A DNA stretch of 64,000 bases. Source: Oscillospiraceae bacterium. GTDB lineage: Bacteria > Bacillota > Clostridia > Oscillospirales > Acutalibacteraceae. Below are positions 1 through 7,328 of this stretch, piece by piece; position 1 is the stretch's first letter, and each line of letters starts with the position of its first letter. The position numbers and the translations under genes were made by a program. The notes beneath the pieces are model-generated. The model did not search any database, was not told where the DNA came from, and was given only the letters and a program-made list of their open reading frames with translations. The stretch spans positions 1 to 64,000 of the forward strand of contig SVPU01000003.1 in the NCBI GenBank assembly GCA_015065685.1, read 5' to 3'.

Positions 1-298
1 AGCGTTTAGTGACTGCGGTCATTCCGAAGAAGAAAATGAAAATAAGTACGGTAAACTCTCTGTATATGCATCTTCAATAGAAAATTACCCTGAAACAGTA
101 AAAACAAAATACTCACTTAAACTGTGGTCTGCACATTTAGGTGAAAATGAGGGGTATTTGTGGGTATATTATTCTCAAGAGGGACTAGATATAAACGGCG
201 AAATAGATTATGGTAGTTGGAATATACCTTCTCTTTGGAAAGTTAAAAAAGACGCCAAAGGAAATTGGGCAGTTACAGAAATAAAAGAACACCCATAA
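1..298 (+). CDS. C-terminal part of an unidentified protein (truncated by window start)
   Basis: An open frame enters from the left edge (codons begin at base 2) and runs about 98 codons to TAA at 296–298; no start is present in the window. The visible part is polar, with Trp and Tyr residues (LWSAHLGENEGYLWVYYSQ; ending WAVTEIKEHP). The ending pattern of 'W.V...W.VTEI.E.P' resembles C-termini of small secreted or lipoprotein domains such as the DUF4829/DUF3828 type, but that is a weak resemblance. Function is unknown. Confidence 0.6.
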   Translation, partial: AFSDCGHSEEENENKYGKLSVYASSIENYPETVKTKYSLKLWSAHLGENEGYLWVYYSQEGLDINGEIDYGSWNIPSLWKVKKDAKGNWAVTEIKEHP

Positions 299-540
299 AA
301 ATTCAAATTTATTGCATTTAAATAAAGAAAATCAGGTTTTTCACCCAGTTCTTTTTCAATGAAATTCGTTCCTTGCGGAACGAGTGAAATATTGCTACGC
401 AATATGAAATACGCTTCGCGTATGAAATATGCCTACGGCATATGAAGGAACGAATTTTATTTCACATTTTGCGTTGGCAAAATATTTCATAATCCGTAAG
501 GATTATTTCATATCGGCTCTGCCAATATTTCACTGACCCT
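299..540. repeat. Intergenic hairpin array 1 (seven small stem-loops with mirrored spacers)
   Basis: From about 357 to 537 the sequence is a row of short perfect hairpins with 3–4 nt loops: CGTTCC/GGAACG, ATATTGC/GCAATAT, ATACGC/GCGTAT, ATATGCC/GGCATAT, then ATTTTGC/GCAAAAT, AATCC/GGATT and an imperfect ATAT.GGC/GCC.ATAT. In the left half the hairpins are separated by GAA (ATGAAAT context); in the right half by the complement TTTC (ATTTCAT context). The first segment (GAAATTCGTTCC) is complementary to the mid segment (GGAACGAATTTTATTTC), so the left half can also close into one large stem. No coding frame is credible here. A second array of the same design lies at 37137–37522. Confidence 0.75.
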
Positions 541-565
541 TGTCCATTCGCCGCTTTTATGTTAT

Positions 566-600
566 AAGAAAAAGCCGTGAATTTCACAGCTTTTGTTTTT
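566..600 (-). terminator. Terminator of the small XRE gene
   Basis: Read on the minus strand the hairpin AAAGC.GTGAA / TTCAC.GCTTT is followed by a short U run. The stop codon of the XRE gene lies inside the stem. The stem is nearly the same as the terminator after the V-ATPase operon (9686–9710). The plus strand also has a T tract, so it may work both ways. Confidence 0.55.
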
Positions 601-808
601 TATCTATATCATCTTCAGTAAAAACTAAAATATCTTCAACTTTACAATGTAAAATATTACATAAATCGTTAAGAGTTACAGTGCTTATTGGACGGTTGTG
701 TTTTAACCTGTCAAGTAGGCTGCGGCTAATTCCGTATTCATTTATCAATTTATAGGTTGAAATATCCTTTTCTTTTAAAGTTTTATATAAGGGCTCATAA
801 GAAATCAT
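584..808 (-). CDS. Small XRE/Cro-C1 family DNA-binding protein
   Basis: A 74-residue protein made of little more than one helix-turn-helix domain (about residues 10–65). It has the order typical of the YozG/HTH_26-type minimal Cro/C1 regulators: a YKLINEYGISRSLLDRLKHN recognition region, then a TLNDLCNILHCKVEDIL second half. The C-terminal tail is acidic then lysine-rich. The AAGAGGTGAT ribosome site sits 7 bases from the second of two adjacent ATG codons, so 808 is preferred over 811. It is divergent from the lipoprotein gene at 911 and could control it; that is inference from position only. Confidence 0.8.
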   Translation of the reverse strand: MISYEPLYKTLKEKDISTYKLINEYGISRSLLDRLKHNRPISTVTLNDLCNILHCKVEDILVFTEDDIDKKQKL

Positions 809-850
809 CATATCACCTCTTATATATTATGGTAATTACTACTCTTTTAC

Positions 851-879
851 TTGACAATGCTCTATAAAACGAGTATAAT
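851..879 (+). promoter_or_regulatory. Consensus sigma-A promoter for the lipoprotein gene
   Basis: TTGACA at 851–856, 17-bp spacer, TATAAT at 874–879; a perfect match in both boxes. The AAGGAG ribosome site and ATG at 911 follow. Because transcription starts near 886, the upstream in-frame codons before 911 cannot be the translation start. Confidence 0.85.
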
Positions 880-910
880 ATTAAACAAAATATATAAGGA
901 GTTGTTTTTT

Positions 911-1414
911 ATGAAGAAAATATTATCAGTATTTTTGTCAATCATTCTTTTGTTCACTTTATGCAGTTGTACTAATAATGAAAGTGGTTCATCTGAAAAC
1001 AAAGAAATTTCAATCAATGAAATTACAACTGTTGATGGCTTCGAATGTCAAATAAAAGAAGTAAATTGGTATTCTCCTTCTGATTTTGATTTCGATGTTA
1101 TTGAACGTGAAGAAGGTTTTGAGTATTTGGTTATTGTGTTATCCGAAAAGAATACAACTGATGACACTCAGAACGCTCCTGTTACTAGTATGTTATCAGC
1201 AGATGGTAAACAATGTATAAATTTGACAGCATTATCTTTATACAAGAAAAAATACAAAATTAATTTTGGTGCTACTTTACCTAACTCTACTGCGGAAGCG
1301 TATGTAATATATAAGGTGCCTTCTGGTGCGAGTTCGTTTAAACTTCAAATTCTCTCTAATGGTTTTGGGAGTGCTAGTGATTATATAGTTTTTAGTAGAG
1401 CAGATATCAAATAA
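911..1414 (+). CDS. Small secreted lipoprotein, DUF4352/DUF5067-like
   Basis: A 167-residue predicted lipoprotein. The start at 911 is set by AAGGAG at 897–902 and by the promoter upstream. Residues 1–19 form a signal peptide with a lipobox ending LCSC, so Cys20 should be lipidated. After a Ser/Asn-rich linker, residues about 35–160 form one beta-rich domain (YLVIVLSEKNTTDD, then AYVIYKVPSGASSFKLQI). This is the pattern of DUF4352/telokin-like extracellular domains common in Firmicutes lipoproteins. It probably sits on the outer face of the membrane. No enzyme motif is visible and function is unknown. A strong hairpin follows at 1481–1520. Confidence 0.8.
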   Translation: MKKILSVFLSIILLFTLCSCTNNESGSSENKEISINEITTVDGFECQIKEVNWYSPSDFDFDVIEREEGFEYLVIVLSEKNTTDDTQNAPVTSMLSADGKQCINLTALSLYKKKYKINFGATLPNSTAEAYVIYKVPSGASSFKLQILSNGFGSASDYIVFSRADIK

Positions 1415-1480
1415 TTTAATACAACTTTAAATTATAAAATTTCTCGGTTTTCAACGCGTTCTTTTTTGGTAAGTAGAGCC

Positions 1481-1520
1481 AAACGAAAATCCGTTCACGA
1501 AAGTGGGCGGATTTTCGTTT
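1481..1520 (+). terminator. Strong hairpin downstream of the lipoprotein gene
   Basis: Perfect 13-bp arms AAACGAAAATCCG (1481–1493) and CGGATTTTCGTTT (1508–1520) around a 14-nt loop. The right arm ends in TTT and is followed by GTATTATT, so it is a weak intrinsic terminator, or the first arm of the repeat that follows. Confidence 0.5.
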
Positions 1521-1523
1521 GTA

Positions 1524-1628
1524 TTATTCATTCTTCAATATTCATCATTCATTATTTATTAAACGAGAACGGATTTTCAAATGAATAATGAATATTGAAG
1601 TCGTTTACGCTGATGAAAAATGAATAAT
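1524..1628. repeat. AT-rich nested inverted repeat (MITE-like)
   Basis: A 21-bp arm at 1533–1553 (CTTCAATATTCATC…) pairs with 1580–1600 with one mismatch, leaving a 26-bp loop. An outer pair, ATTATTCATT at 1524–1533 and AATGAATAAT at 1619–1628, encloses it. The pieces ATTCATT/AATGAAT recur several times. This looks like a small non-autonomous repeat rather than a regulatory hairpin; no coding potential is seen. Confidence 0.6.
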
Positions 1629-1679
1629 TATTGCGGCTTTGCCGCTTTTATGCTATAATTTACTCATGGCGGTGGGAAA

Positions 1680-2189
1680 ATGAAAAAAATTAACCAAGGT
1701 AAATATGAGCTTTTTACTACAAAGCAGGATGCAATAGATAAATTTATGAAAATGCAAGGCATTTGCAGGGAAGAAATCAGCGGCGAAGGTGCAATCGAAT
1801 TTTATTGTTTTAAAAACGGTAAAATTTTTATTTCCCATCCACGCACAAGGCATATTGAAAATGATAATTCTACCAATCTTTACGCCAAGGTTGTAGAGCA
1901 AGATGGTAAAACTTATGTTGTGTATCATACGGAGTATAGCAAATCGAGTAGCGTTTCAAAGCTGATTTTTTTGGTGATAGATATTTTGGTAGCAATTCTT
2001 GCGATTGCAATAACTGTTAGCAGTAAACAAAAGATGTATTATCTTCCGCTTTTGGTTTTATCTATATTGCTTTTTTCAATTAAATTTTTTAATGCCACCC
2101 GCGAAGAAAAAAATTCTCCCGCAGATTCTGAAATATTGATAAAAGAGCTTGAAAAAAGGGTGGAAGCAGTAAATTTGTGGGACAAATAA
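1680..2189 (+). CDS. Orphan membrane protein with two transmembrane helices
   Basis: A 169-residue protein that I do not recognise. Residues 1–92 are soluble, with beta-type stretches (IEFYCFKNGKIFISHP; KTYVVYHTEY). Two hydrophobic helices follow at about 95–113 and 120–137, joined by a short SSKQKM loop, then a charged cytoplasmic tail (NATREEKNSPAD…LEKRVEAVNL). A TATAAT box lies at about 1654–1659 and a weak GGTGGG ribosome site precedes the ATG. It stands alone between a repeat and the V-ATPase promoter. It may be a small sensor-like or bPH-like membrane protein, but nothing decides this. Confidence 0.65.
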   Translation: MKKINQGKYELFTTKQDAIDKFMKMQGICREEISGEGAIEFYCFKNGKIFISHPRTRHIENDNSTNLYAKVVEQDGKTYVVYHTEYSKSSSVSKLIFLVIDILVAILAIAITVSSKQKMYYLPLLVLSILLFSIKFFNATREEKNSPADSEILIKELEKRVEAVNLWDK

Positions 2190-2306
2190 TAGAAAAATAT
2201 AATATTTAAGATTTATTATAGATTGCTTTTTATCAGTGCGAGCATTGATAACCGCGGTGTGCTTGATTTGGTGGATTACACACAAGTTAATTTGATATAA
2301 AAAGCC

Positions 2307-2335
2307 TTGACTGGAAAAATATAGTATGTTATAAT
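2307..2335 (+). promoter_or_regulatory. Sigma-A promoter of the V-ATPase operon
   Basis: TTGACT (2307–2312), 17-bp spacer, TATAAT (2330–2335). Predicted start of transcription is near 2342, leaving a leader of about 105 nt before the first gene. From 2190 to 2306 I see no gene, only a short open stretch too small to call. Confidence 0.8.
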
Positions 2336-2356
2336 ATTAACAATATAGTTAATGTT

Positions 2357-2403
2357 GAAAGGAGCCAGCTGTCTGAGGGGATAGTGGGTTCTTTTTGTTT
2401 TTT
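2357..2403 (+). promoter_or_regulatory. Terminator-like structured leader of the V-ATPase operon (possible attenuator or ion riboswitch)
   Basis: Directly after the promoter the leader can fold as GAGCC (2362–2366) with GGTTC (2387–2391) and, inside it, CTGTC (2369–2373) with GATAG (2380–2384), around a TGAGGG loop. A/U pairs can extend the base. A T tract (2392–2403, one G) follows. This is the form of an intrinsic terminator placed before, not after, an operon, so it should act as an attenuator. Na+-sensing riboswitches (the DUF1646-motif class) are known in front of V-ATPase operons, which makes that an attractive but unproven reading; I cannot confirm the motif by eye. Confidence 0.45.
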
Positions 2404-2447
2404 ATGGATAAAAAAGGGTAAAATAACTTCAAAAAGGAGAAACGAAT

Positions 2448-3053
2448 ATGGAAATTCAACTTGGGGAACTTATTGAACAAATAAAAAAAGAAGGTGTAGA
2501 GGCCGCTGAGACAGAGGCTGAATCTATACTCAATGCGGCTAAAGCTGATGCTGAAAAGATTATTGCGGATGCTAAAGCACAGGCTGATAAAATTTTATTG
2601 GATGCTAAAAATGAAAACGAGCGTATGGTGAAATCAAGCGAGGATGCTATTCGCCAGGCGGGCCGTAACCTTCTTATTTCTTTCAGAGAAAGTGTTGCAA
2701 GAGAATTAAATGTTATTTTAAGCGAAAATGTTGCAGCCGTGTATTCAAAGGAAAATTTGGCACAGCTCATCATTAGTGTTGTTGAGGGATGGGCAAATAA
2801 ACCCGAGACTGAAGATATTGCGGTTATTTTAAATACAGAGAGCTTGAATTCACTTGAAGAAATTATTCTTGCGGGAATTAAAGAAAAAATGCTAAAAGGC
2901 ATTACTCTTAAGGCAAACGATAATTTCGATGGCGGTTTCCGTATCGCAGTGTCGGATGGAGGCGCTTATTATGATTATTCCACAGAGGCTGTGGTTGATA
3001 TGCTTTCTAATTATCTTAGCCCTAAGGTTACCGAGCTTTTGAAAGAGGCGTAA
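2448..3053 (+). CDS. ntpE: V-type ATPase subunit E (peripheral stalk)
   Basis: A 201-residue peripheral-stalk subunit. Residues about 1–75 form a long Ala/Glu/Lys coiled coil (ESILNAAKADAEKIIADAKA), and the C-terminal globular half (about 110–201) has the subunit E pattern, ending in a DGGFRIAVSDGGAYYDYS strand pair before a last helix. AAGGAG lies 10 bases before the ATG. It is the first gene of the operon, and the next gene starts 2 bases after its stop. It tethers the catalytic head against rotation. Length is normal for the family. Confidence 0.9.
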   Translation: MEIQLGELIEQIKKEGVEAAETEAESILNAAKADAEKIIADAKAQADKILLDAKNENERMVKSSEDAIRQAGRNLLISFRESVARELNVILSENVAAVYSKENLAQLIISVVEGWANKPETEDIAVILNTESLNSLEEIILAGIKEKMLKGITLKANDNFDGGFRIAVSDGGAYYDYSTEAVVDMLSNYLSPKVTELLKEA

Positions 3054-3055
3054 TT

Positions 3056-3607
3056 ATGGCTGAATATTATCTGATTTCACAGCTGCCATCGTTAGATGGA
3101 ATAAGTGAAAACACACCAATACCCATCACAGAAGAAGCACTTTTGGAGCTTTGTAGCCGCTTTTTAGGAAAAAAGGCATTGAGTGAGCTGGAAAATTTAA
3201 CACTTGTGCCGCAAATTGATTCCGCGAAATCGAATTCCTCATTGATTGAGGCGTGGAATACGGGCGAGCGTGAATTACGCTTGGCGCTCGGCAAAGCAAG
3301 GGCCGAGAGAATGAACAAACCATTCGATTTGCAAAATAAGAATTTACCTACAGAGCTTATTAAGACTGCAAACACCGCTGTGGAAATAGAAAATCCTTTA
3401 GAGGCGGAAAATTTTCTTCTTAGGTACCGTTTGAACTTTTTGGAAACGCTCAGACCAATGGATAGCTTTTCGGAAGATTATATCTTTTATTATGCATTGA
3501 AGCTTAAGTTGATTTTGAGAATAAGACAGTTTGATGTGGCTCTTGGCGAGGCCACATATAAAGATATTTATAACTCCATTTTGAATGGAGAAAAGGTGGA
3601 GGCTTAA
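3056..3607 (+). CDS. DUF2764 family protein of V-ATPase operons (probable C/d-like subunit)
   Basis: A 183-residue, mostly helical protein starting MAEYYLISQLPSLDGISE. That N-terminal pattern is typical of DUF2764, a family found between subunits E and A in V-ATPase operons of Bacteroidetes and spirochaetes. No separate NtpC or NtpF/G gene occurs in this operon, so this protein probably fills the place of the funnel subunit C/d that links the rotor axle to the membrane ring; that role is inference. It follows ntpE by 2 bp and precedes ntpA by 2 bp, so translation is probably coupled. Confidence 0.8.
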   Translation: MAEYYLISQLPSLDGISENTPIPITEEALLELCSRFLGKKALSELENLTLVPQIDSAKSNSSLIEAWNTGERELRLALGKARAERMNKPFDLQNKNLPTELIKTANTAVEIENPLEAENFLLRYRLNFLETLRPMDSFSEDYIFYYALKLKLILRIRQFDVALGEATYKDIYNSILNGEKVEA

Positions 3608-3609
3608 CG

Positions 3610-5379
3610 ATGAGCGAAAATATTGGAAAGGTTGTCAGTGTTAACGGCAACCTGGTGTCGGTAGAGTTTAACTGTAATGTTTCTATGAATGAAATATGTT
3701 TTGTTAAGGTGGGCGATACCGCTCTTAAAAGCGAGGTTATTCGTATAAAGGGTAATATCGCACAAATACAGGTTTATGAAATGACCGGCGGTATTAAATG
3801 CGGAGATATGGTTGAATTCACCGGAGAAATGCTATCAGCAGAATTAGGACCCGGTTTGCTTGGCCAGATTTATGACGGACTTCAAAATCCGCTGCCTCTC
3901 TTAGCGGAAAAAGCAGGCTGGTTTTTGGAAAGAGGCAACTATGCAGATGGCCTTGATGCAGATAAAAAGTGGGAGTTTACCCCAACTGCTAAAATCGGTG
4001 ATACTGTGCGTGCAGGTGAGTATATCGGAACCGTTCCCGAAGGTGCTTTCACACACAAAATATTTATACCGTTTTATCTGCTTGGAACTTATACTATAAA
4101 GTCTATTGCCGAAAAGGGCGAATACACCATAAAAGAAACTGTGGCTGTTATAGCAGATGAACGCGGACGCGAAATATCTGTTGCAATGTCTTTCAAGTGG
4201 CCAGTTAAGCGTGCCATAAGCTGTTATAGCGAGAGATTGGCTCCAACCGAGACAATGGAAACAAAGGTGCGCCTTGTGGATTCATTCTTCCCTGTAGCAA
4301 AAGGAGGAACATATTGTACCCCCGGACCCTTTGGTGCAGGTAAAACCGTTTTGCAGCACACCACCTCTAAATATGCCGATGTGGACATTGTAATTATTGC
4401 GGCTTGCGGTGAGCGTGCGGGTGAGGTTGTTGAAACCTTGACCGAATTCCCCGAGCTTACCGACCCTAAAACAGGCCGCTCACTTATGGAAAGAACAATT
4501 ATTATTTGTAACACCTCTTCAATGCCGGTTGCTTCCCGAGAGGCTTCGGTTTATACCTCGGTAACGCTTGCTGAGTATTATCGACAAATGGGACTTAATG
4601 TTTTGCTTCTCGCTGACTCGACATCCCGCTGGGCACAGGCGCTCAGAGAAATGTCGGGAAGACTTGAAGAAATCCCCGGCGAAGAAGCTTTCCCCGCATA
4701 TCTTGAATCTTATATCGCATCCTTCTATGAAAGAGCGGGCTATGTTCGTTTGCCGGACGGAAGCCGCGGCTCGGTTACTATCGGCGGTACTGTTTCCCCT
4801 GCGGGCGGTAACTTTGAAGAACCTGTAACACAAGCAACCCTCAAGGTTGTTGGTGCTTTCCACGGACTTTCCCGTGAGCGCTCGGATGCCAGAAAATACC
4901 CTGCTATCGACCCGCTTATTTCATGGTCGAAATACAAGAGTGTTATAGATACGGAAAAATCACAATATTGCAAGGATGTGCTTCATCACGGAAACGAAAT
5001 TGAATCTATGATGAAGGTTATCGGTGAAGAGGGCACAACCCTTGCCGATTATATTATTTATTTGAAATCGGAAATGCTTGATTCGGTATATCTGCAACAA
5101 AACTCATTCGATTTGGTTGAGGCTAACTGTGGTACTGAGCGTCAGCGCTATGTTACCGACAAGCTTATTAGTATTTTAGGCAGCGAATTTGCGCTTAGCA
5201 GTAAAGATGATGCGCGTGTATATTTTAACCGTATGCGCCAAAGATTTATTGACTGGAACTATACCGAATTCCAGAGCGATGCCTTCAAAAAGGCTGAAGG
5301 TGAAATTGATGCTCTTTACAATGAGGGCGGCGGCAAATTAACCCATGATACCGAGCGTTTATTGAAGGGCGGTGAATGA
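3610..5379 (+). CDS. ntpA: V-type ATPase catalytic subunit A
   Basis: A 589-residue catalytic subunit of full family length. The N-terminal beta-barrel is followed by the 'non-homologous' bulge typical of A subunits, then the nucleotide-binding domain with P-loop GPFGAGKT at residues 239–246. The downstream sequences [27 protein letters not shown] and the ending helical domain are characteristic. ATP is hydrolysed at its interface with subunit B to drive ion pumping. Start codon ATG overlaps a GGAGG-type site in the end of the previous gene. Its TGA overlaps the ATG of ntpB. Confidence 0.97.
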   Translation: MSENIGKVVSVNGNLVSVEFNCNVSMNEICFVKVGDTALKSEVIRIKGNIAQIQVYEMTGGIKCGDMVEFTGEMLSAELGPGLLGQIYDGLQNPLPLLAEKAGWFLERGNYADGLDADKKWEFTPTAKIGDTVRAGEYIGTVPEGAFTHKIFIPFYLLGTYTIKSIAEKGEYTIKETVAVIADERGREISVAMSFKWPVKRAISCYSERLAPTETMETKVRLVDSFFPVAKGGTYCTPGPFGAGKTVLQHTTSKYADVDIVIIAACGERAGEVVETLTEFPELTDPKTGRSLMERTIIICNTSSMPVASREASVYTSVTLAEYYRQMGLNVLLLADSTSRWAQALREMSGRLEEIPGEEAFPAYLESYIASFYERAGYVRLPDGSRGSVTIGGTVSPAGGNFEEPVTQATLKVVGAFHGLSRERSDARKYPAIDPLISWSKYKSVIDTEKSQYCKDVLHHGNEIESMMKVIGEEGTTLADYIIYLKSEMLDSVYLQQNSFDLVEANCGTERQRYVTDKLISILGSEFALSSKDDARVYFNRMRQRFIDWNYTEFQSDAFKKAEGEIDALYNEGGGKLTHDTERLLKGGE

Positions 5380-6677
5380 GAATGAACAAAGTATATAACC
5401 GAATTGAATCAATTGTTGGTAATGTTATTACCGTTAGAGCAAGCGGTGTTCAATATAACGAGTTGGCACAAATCAACACTCGTTTCGGAAAGTCCTTAGC
5501 ACAGGTTAATAAAATCGATGGCGATATCGTGTCTCTTCAGGTTTTTGCGGGTGGTAAAGGTGTTTCAACGGGTGATGAAATTCGCTTTTTAGGGCACGAA
5601 ATGCGAGTATCCTTCAGTGAGGATTTATTGGGCCGAATTTTCAACGGCTCGGGCGAGCCGAGAGACAAGGGCCCTGCACTCACCGATAATATGAAGGCTA
5701 TCGGCGGACCTTCGGTTAACCCCACAAAGCGTATTCTCGCCAACCGAATGCTTAGAACAAACATCCCAATGATTGATATGTTCAACACATTGGTTGTTTC
5801 TCAAAAATTGCCCATTTTCTCAATCTCAGGCGAGCCTTATAACCAACTTCTTGCCCGTATTGCAATGCAGGCAGAGGCGGATGTTATCGTTCTCGGCGGT
5901 ATGGGACTTAAATATGATGACTTCCTTTATTTTAAGGATGAGCTTTCAAAGGGCGGAGCGCTCAGTAAAACGGTTATGTTTATTCACACCGCTTCTGACC
6001 CTACGGTTGAATGTATGATGATTCCCGATATGGCTTTGGCTGTGGCTGAGCAGTTTGCTTTGCAGGATAAGGATGTGTTGGTGCTTCTCACCGATATGAC
6101 CAACTTTGCCGATGCTATGAAGGAAATCGCAATCACTGGGGAACAGGTGCCTTCAAACCGCGGTTATCCCGGAGACCTTTATTCTCAGCTTGCTGCGCGT
6201 TATGAAAAGGCGGTTGACTTTGCAAATTCCGGCTCGGTTACAGTGCTTGCGGTTACCACTATGCCGGGCGATGATGTAACCCACCCCGTTCCCGACAATA
6301 CGGGCTACATCACTGAGGGACAGTATTACCTCAAGGGTGGCCGCATTGAACCGTTCGGCTCTCTTTCGCGACTTAAGCAGAATGTTAACGGCAAAACAAG
6401 AAAAGACCACCGCGCCCTTATGGATGCGATGATTCGTATGTATTCTTCATATAAGGAGACCCTTGAAAAGAAGAATATGGGCTTTTCAATGAACCGTTGG
6501 GATGAAAAGCTGCTCAAATACGGCGAGCTTTTTGAAAATAAACTAATGGATTTATCGGTTAACCTCTCTCTTGAAGAGGCGCTCGATTTAGGATGGGAAA
6601 TTTTAGCGGACTGCTTCGAGAAGGATGAAACCGGAATTAAGTCAGACCTTACAGATGAATTCTGGCCTAAAGATTGA
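5376..6677 (+). CDS. ntpB: V-type ATPase regulatory subunit B
   Basis: A 433-residue non-catalytic partner of subunit A. In place of a P-loop it has the B-subunit variant [16 protein letters not shown] near residue 150, and it keeps [15 protein letters not shown] and the arginine-containing [11 protein letters not shown] region. The ATG at 5376 overlaps the ntpA stop (ATGA) and has AAGGGCGGTG just upstream; an alternative ATG at 5382 would remove two residues. Three A and three B subunits form the hexameric head. Confidence 0.96.
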   Translation: MRMNKVYNRIESIVGNVITVRASGVQYNELAQINTRFGKSLAQVNKIDGDIVSLQVFAGGKGVSTGDEIRFLGHEMRVSFSEDLLGRIFNGSGEPRDKGPALTDNMKAIGGPSVNPTKRILANRMLRTNIPMIDMFNTLVVSQKLPIFSISGEPYNQLLARIAMQAEADVIVLGGMGLKYDDFLYFKDELSKGGALSKTVMFIHTASDPTVECMMIPDMALAVAEQFALQDKDVLVLLTDMTNFADAMKEIAITGEQVPSNRGYPGDLYSQLAARYEKAVDFANSGSVTVLAVTTMPGDDVTHPVPDNTGYITEGQYYLKGGRIEPFGSLSRLKQNVNGKTRKDHRALMDAMIRMYSSYKETLEKKNMGFSMNRWDEKLLKYGELFENKLMDLSVNLSLEEALDLGWEILADCFEKDETGIKSDLTDEFWPKD

Positions 6678-6695
6678 GTAAGGAGGACTTAAGCT

Positions 6696-7328
6696 TTGGC
6701 AAAAATCAAACTAACTAAAAATGAGTTAAAGGTACAAAAGGATGCTCTCAAAATGTACCGGAGATATTTGCCGACACTAACACTTAAAAAGCAACAGCTC
6801 CAATCTGAAATTCGCACTATTGAAGCAAATGCCAATGCGGTGCGTAAGGCAAAGCAAGAGCTCGAAAAGGGCTTTAGTGATTGGATTGCTGTTTTCAGCG
6901 AAAAGCAGGCCTTCCCCGAGGGAATAATCACAGTGAGCAATATCCGCAAAGGAAAGGGTAATATTGCGGGTGTTGATATTCCCACCTTTGAGGGCGCAGA
7001 GTTTTCGCGTGGCGACTATGATTTATACACCACTCCGCTTTGGGTGGATATGGCTGCTAATCATATGGAAAAGGCAATTTCGCTCGATTTAGAGGCCGAA
7101 GTGTTAGATGAGCAGGTAAGACTATTAGAGGCAGAGCTTCGTGCAACATCTCAAAGAGTTAACCTGTTTGAAAAGGTGAAAATTCCCGAGACACAGGAGA
7201 ATATCAAAAAAATATCAATTTATATGGCAGACCAGCAGGTTAGCGCTGTAGTGCGTTCTAAAATATCAAAGCGCAAAATCGCTCTTCGTAATAAAGAAAC
7301 ACCTGAAGCGGAGGTGTATTCATTATGA
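6696..7328 (+). CDS. ntpD: V-type ATPase subunit D (central rotor shaft)
   Basis: A 210-residue rotor axle. It begins MAKIKLTKNELKVQKDALK and continues YLPTLTLKKQQLQ, the conserved N-terminal helix of subunit D; a matching long C-terminal helix spans about 130–200 for an antiparallel coiled coil. The start is TTG, fixed by AAGGAGG at 6680–6686. Its TGA overlaps the next ATG. No subunit F gene, its usual partner, follows. Confidence 0.93.
   Translation: MAKIKLTKNELKVQKDALKMYRRYLPTLTLKKQQLQSEIRTIEANANAVRKAKQELEKGFSDWIAVFSEKQAFPEGIITVSNIRKGKGNIAGVDIPTFEGAEFSRGDYDLYTTPLWVDMAANHMEKAISLDLEAEVLDEQVRLLEAELRATSQRVNLFEKVKIPETQENIKKISIYMADQQVSAVVRSKISKRKIALRNKETPEAEVYSL

Noticed and set aside
357-537. 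Hairpin array considered as a CRISPR array
   Set aside because: The constant words are only 3–8 bases and the variable parts are themselves palindromes of 12–17 bases; no cas gene is in the window.
2226-2301. Short open stretch (about 25 codons, ending NLI) before the V-ATPase promoter
   Set aside because: No start codon with ribosome site and no recognisable family; may be a decayed gene end but cannot be supported.
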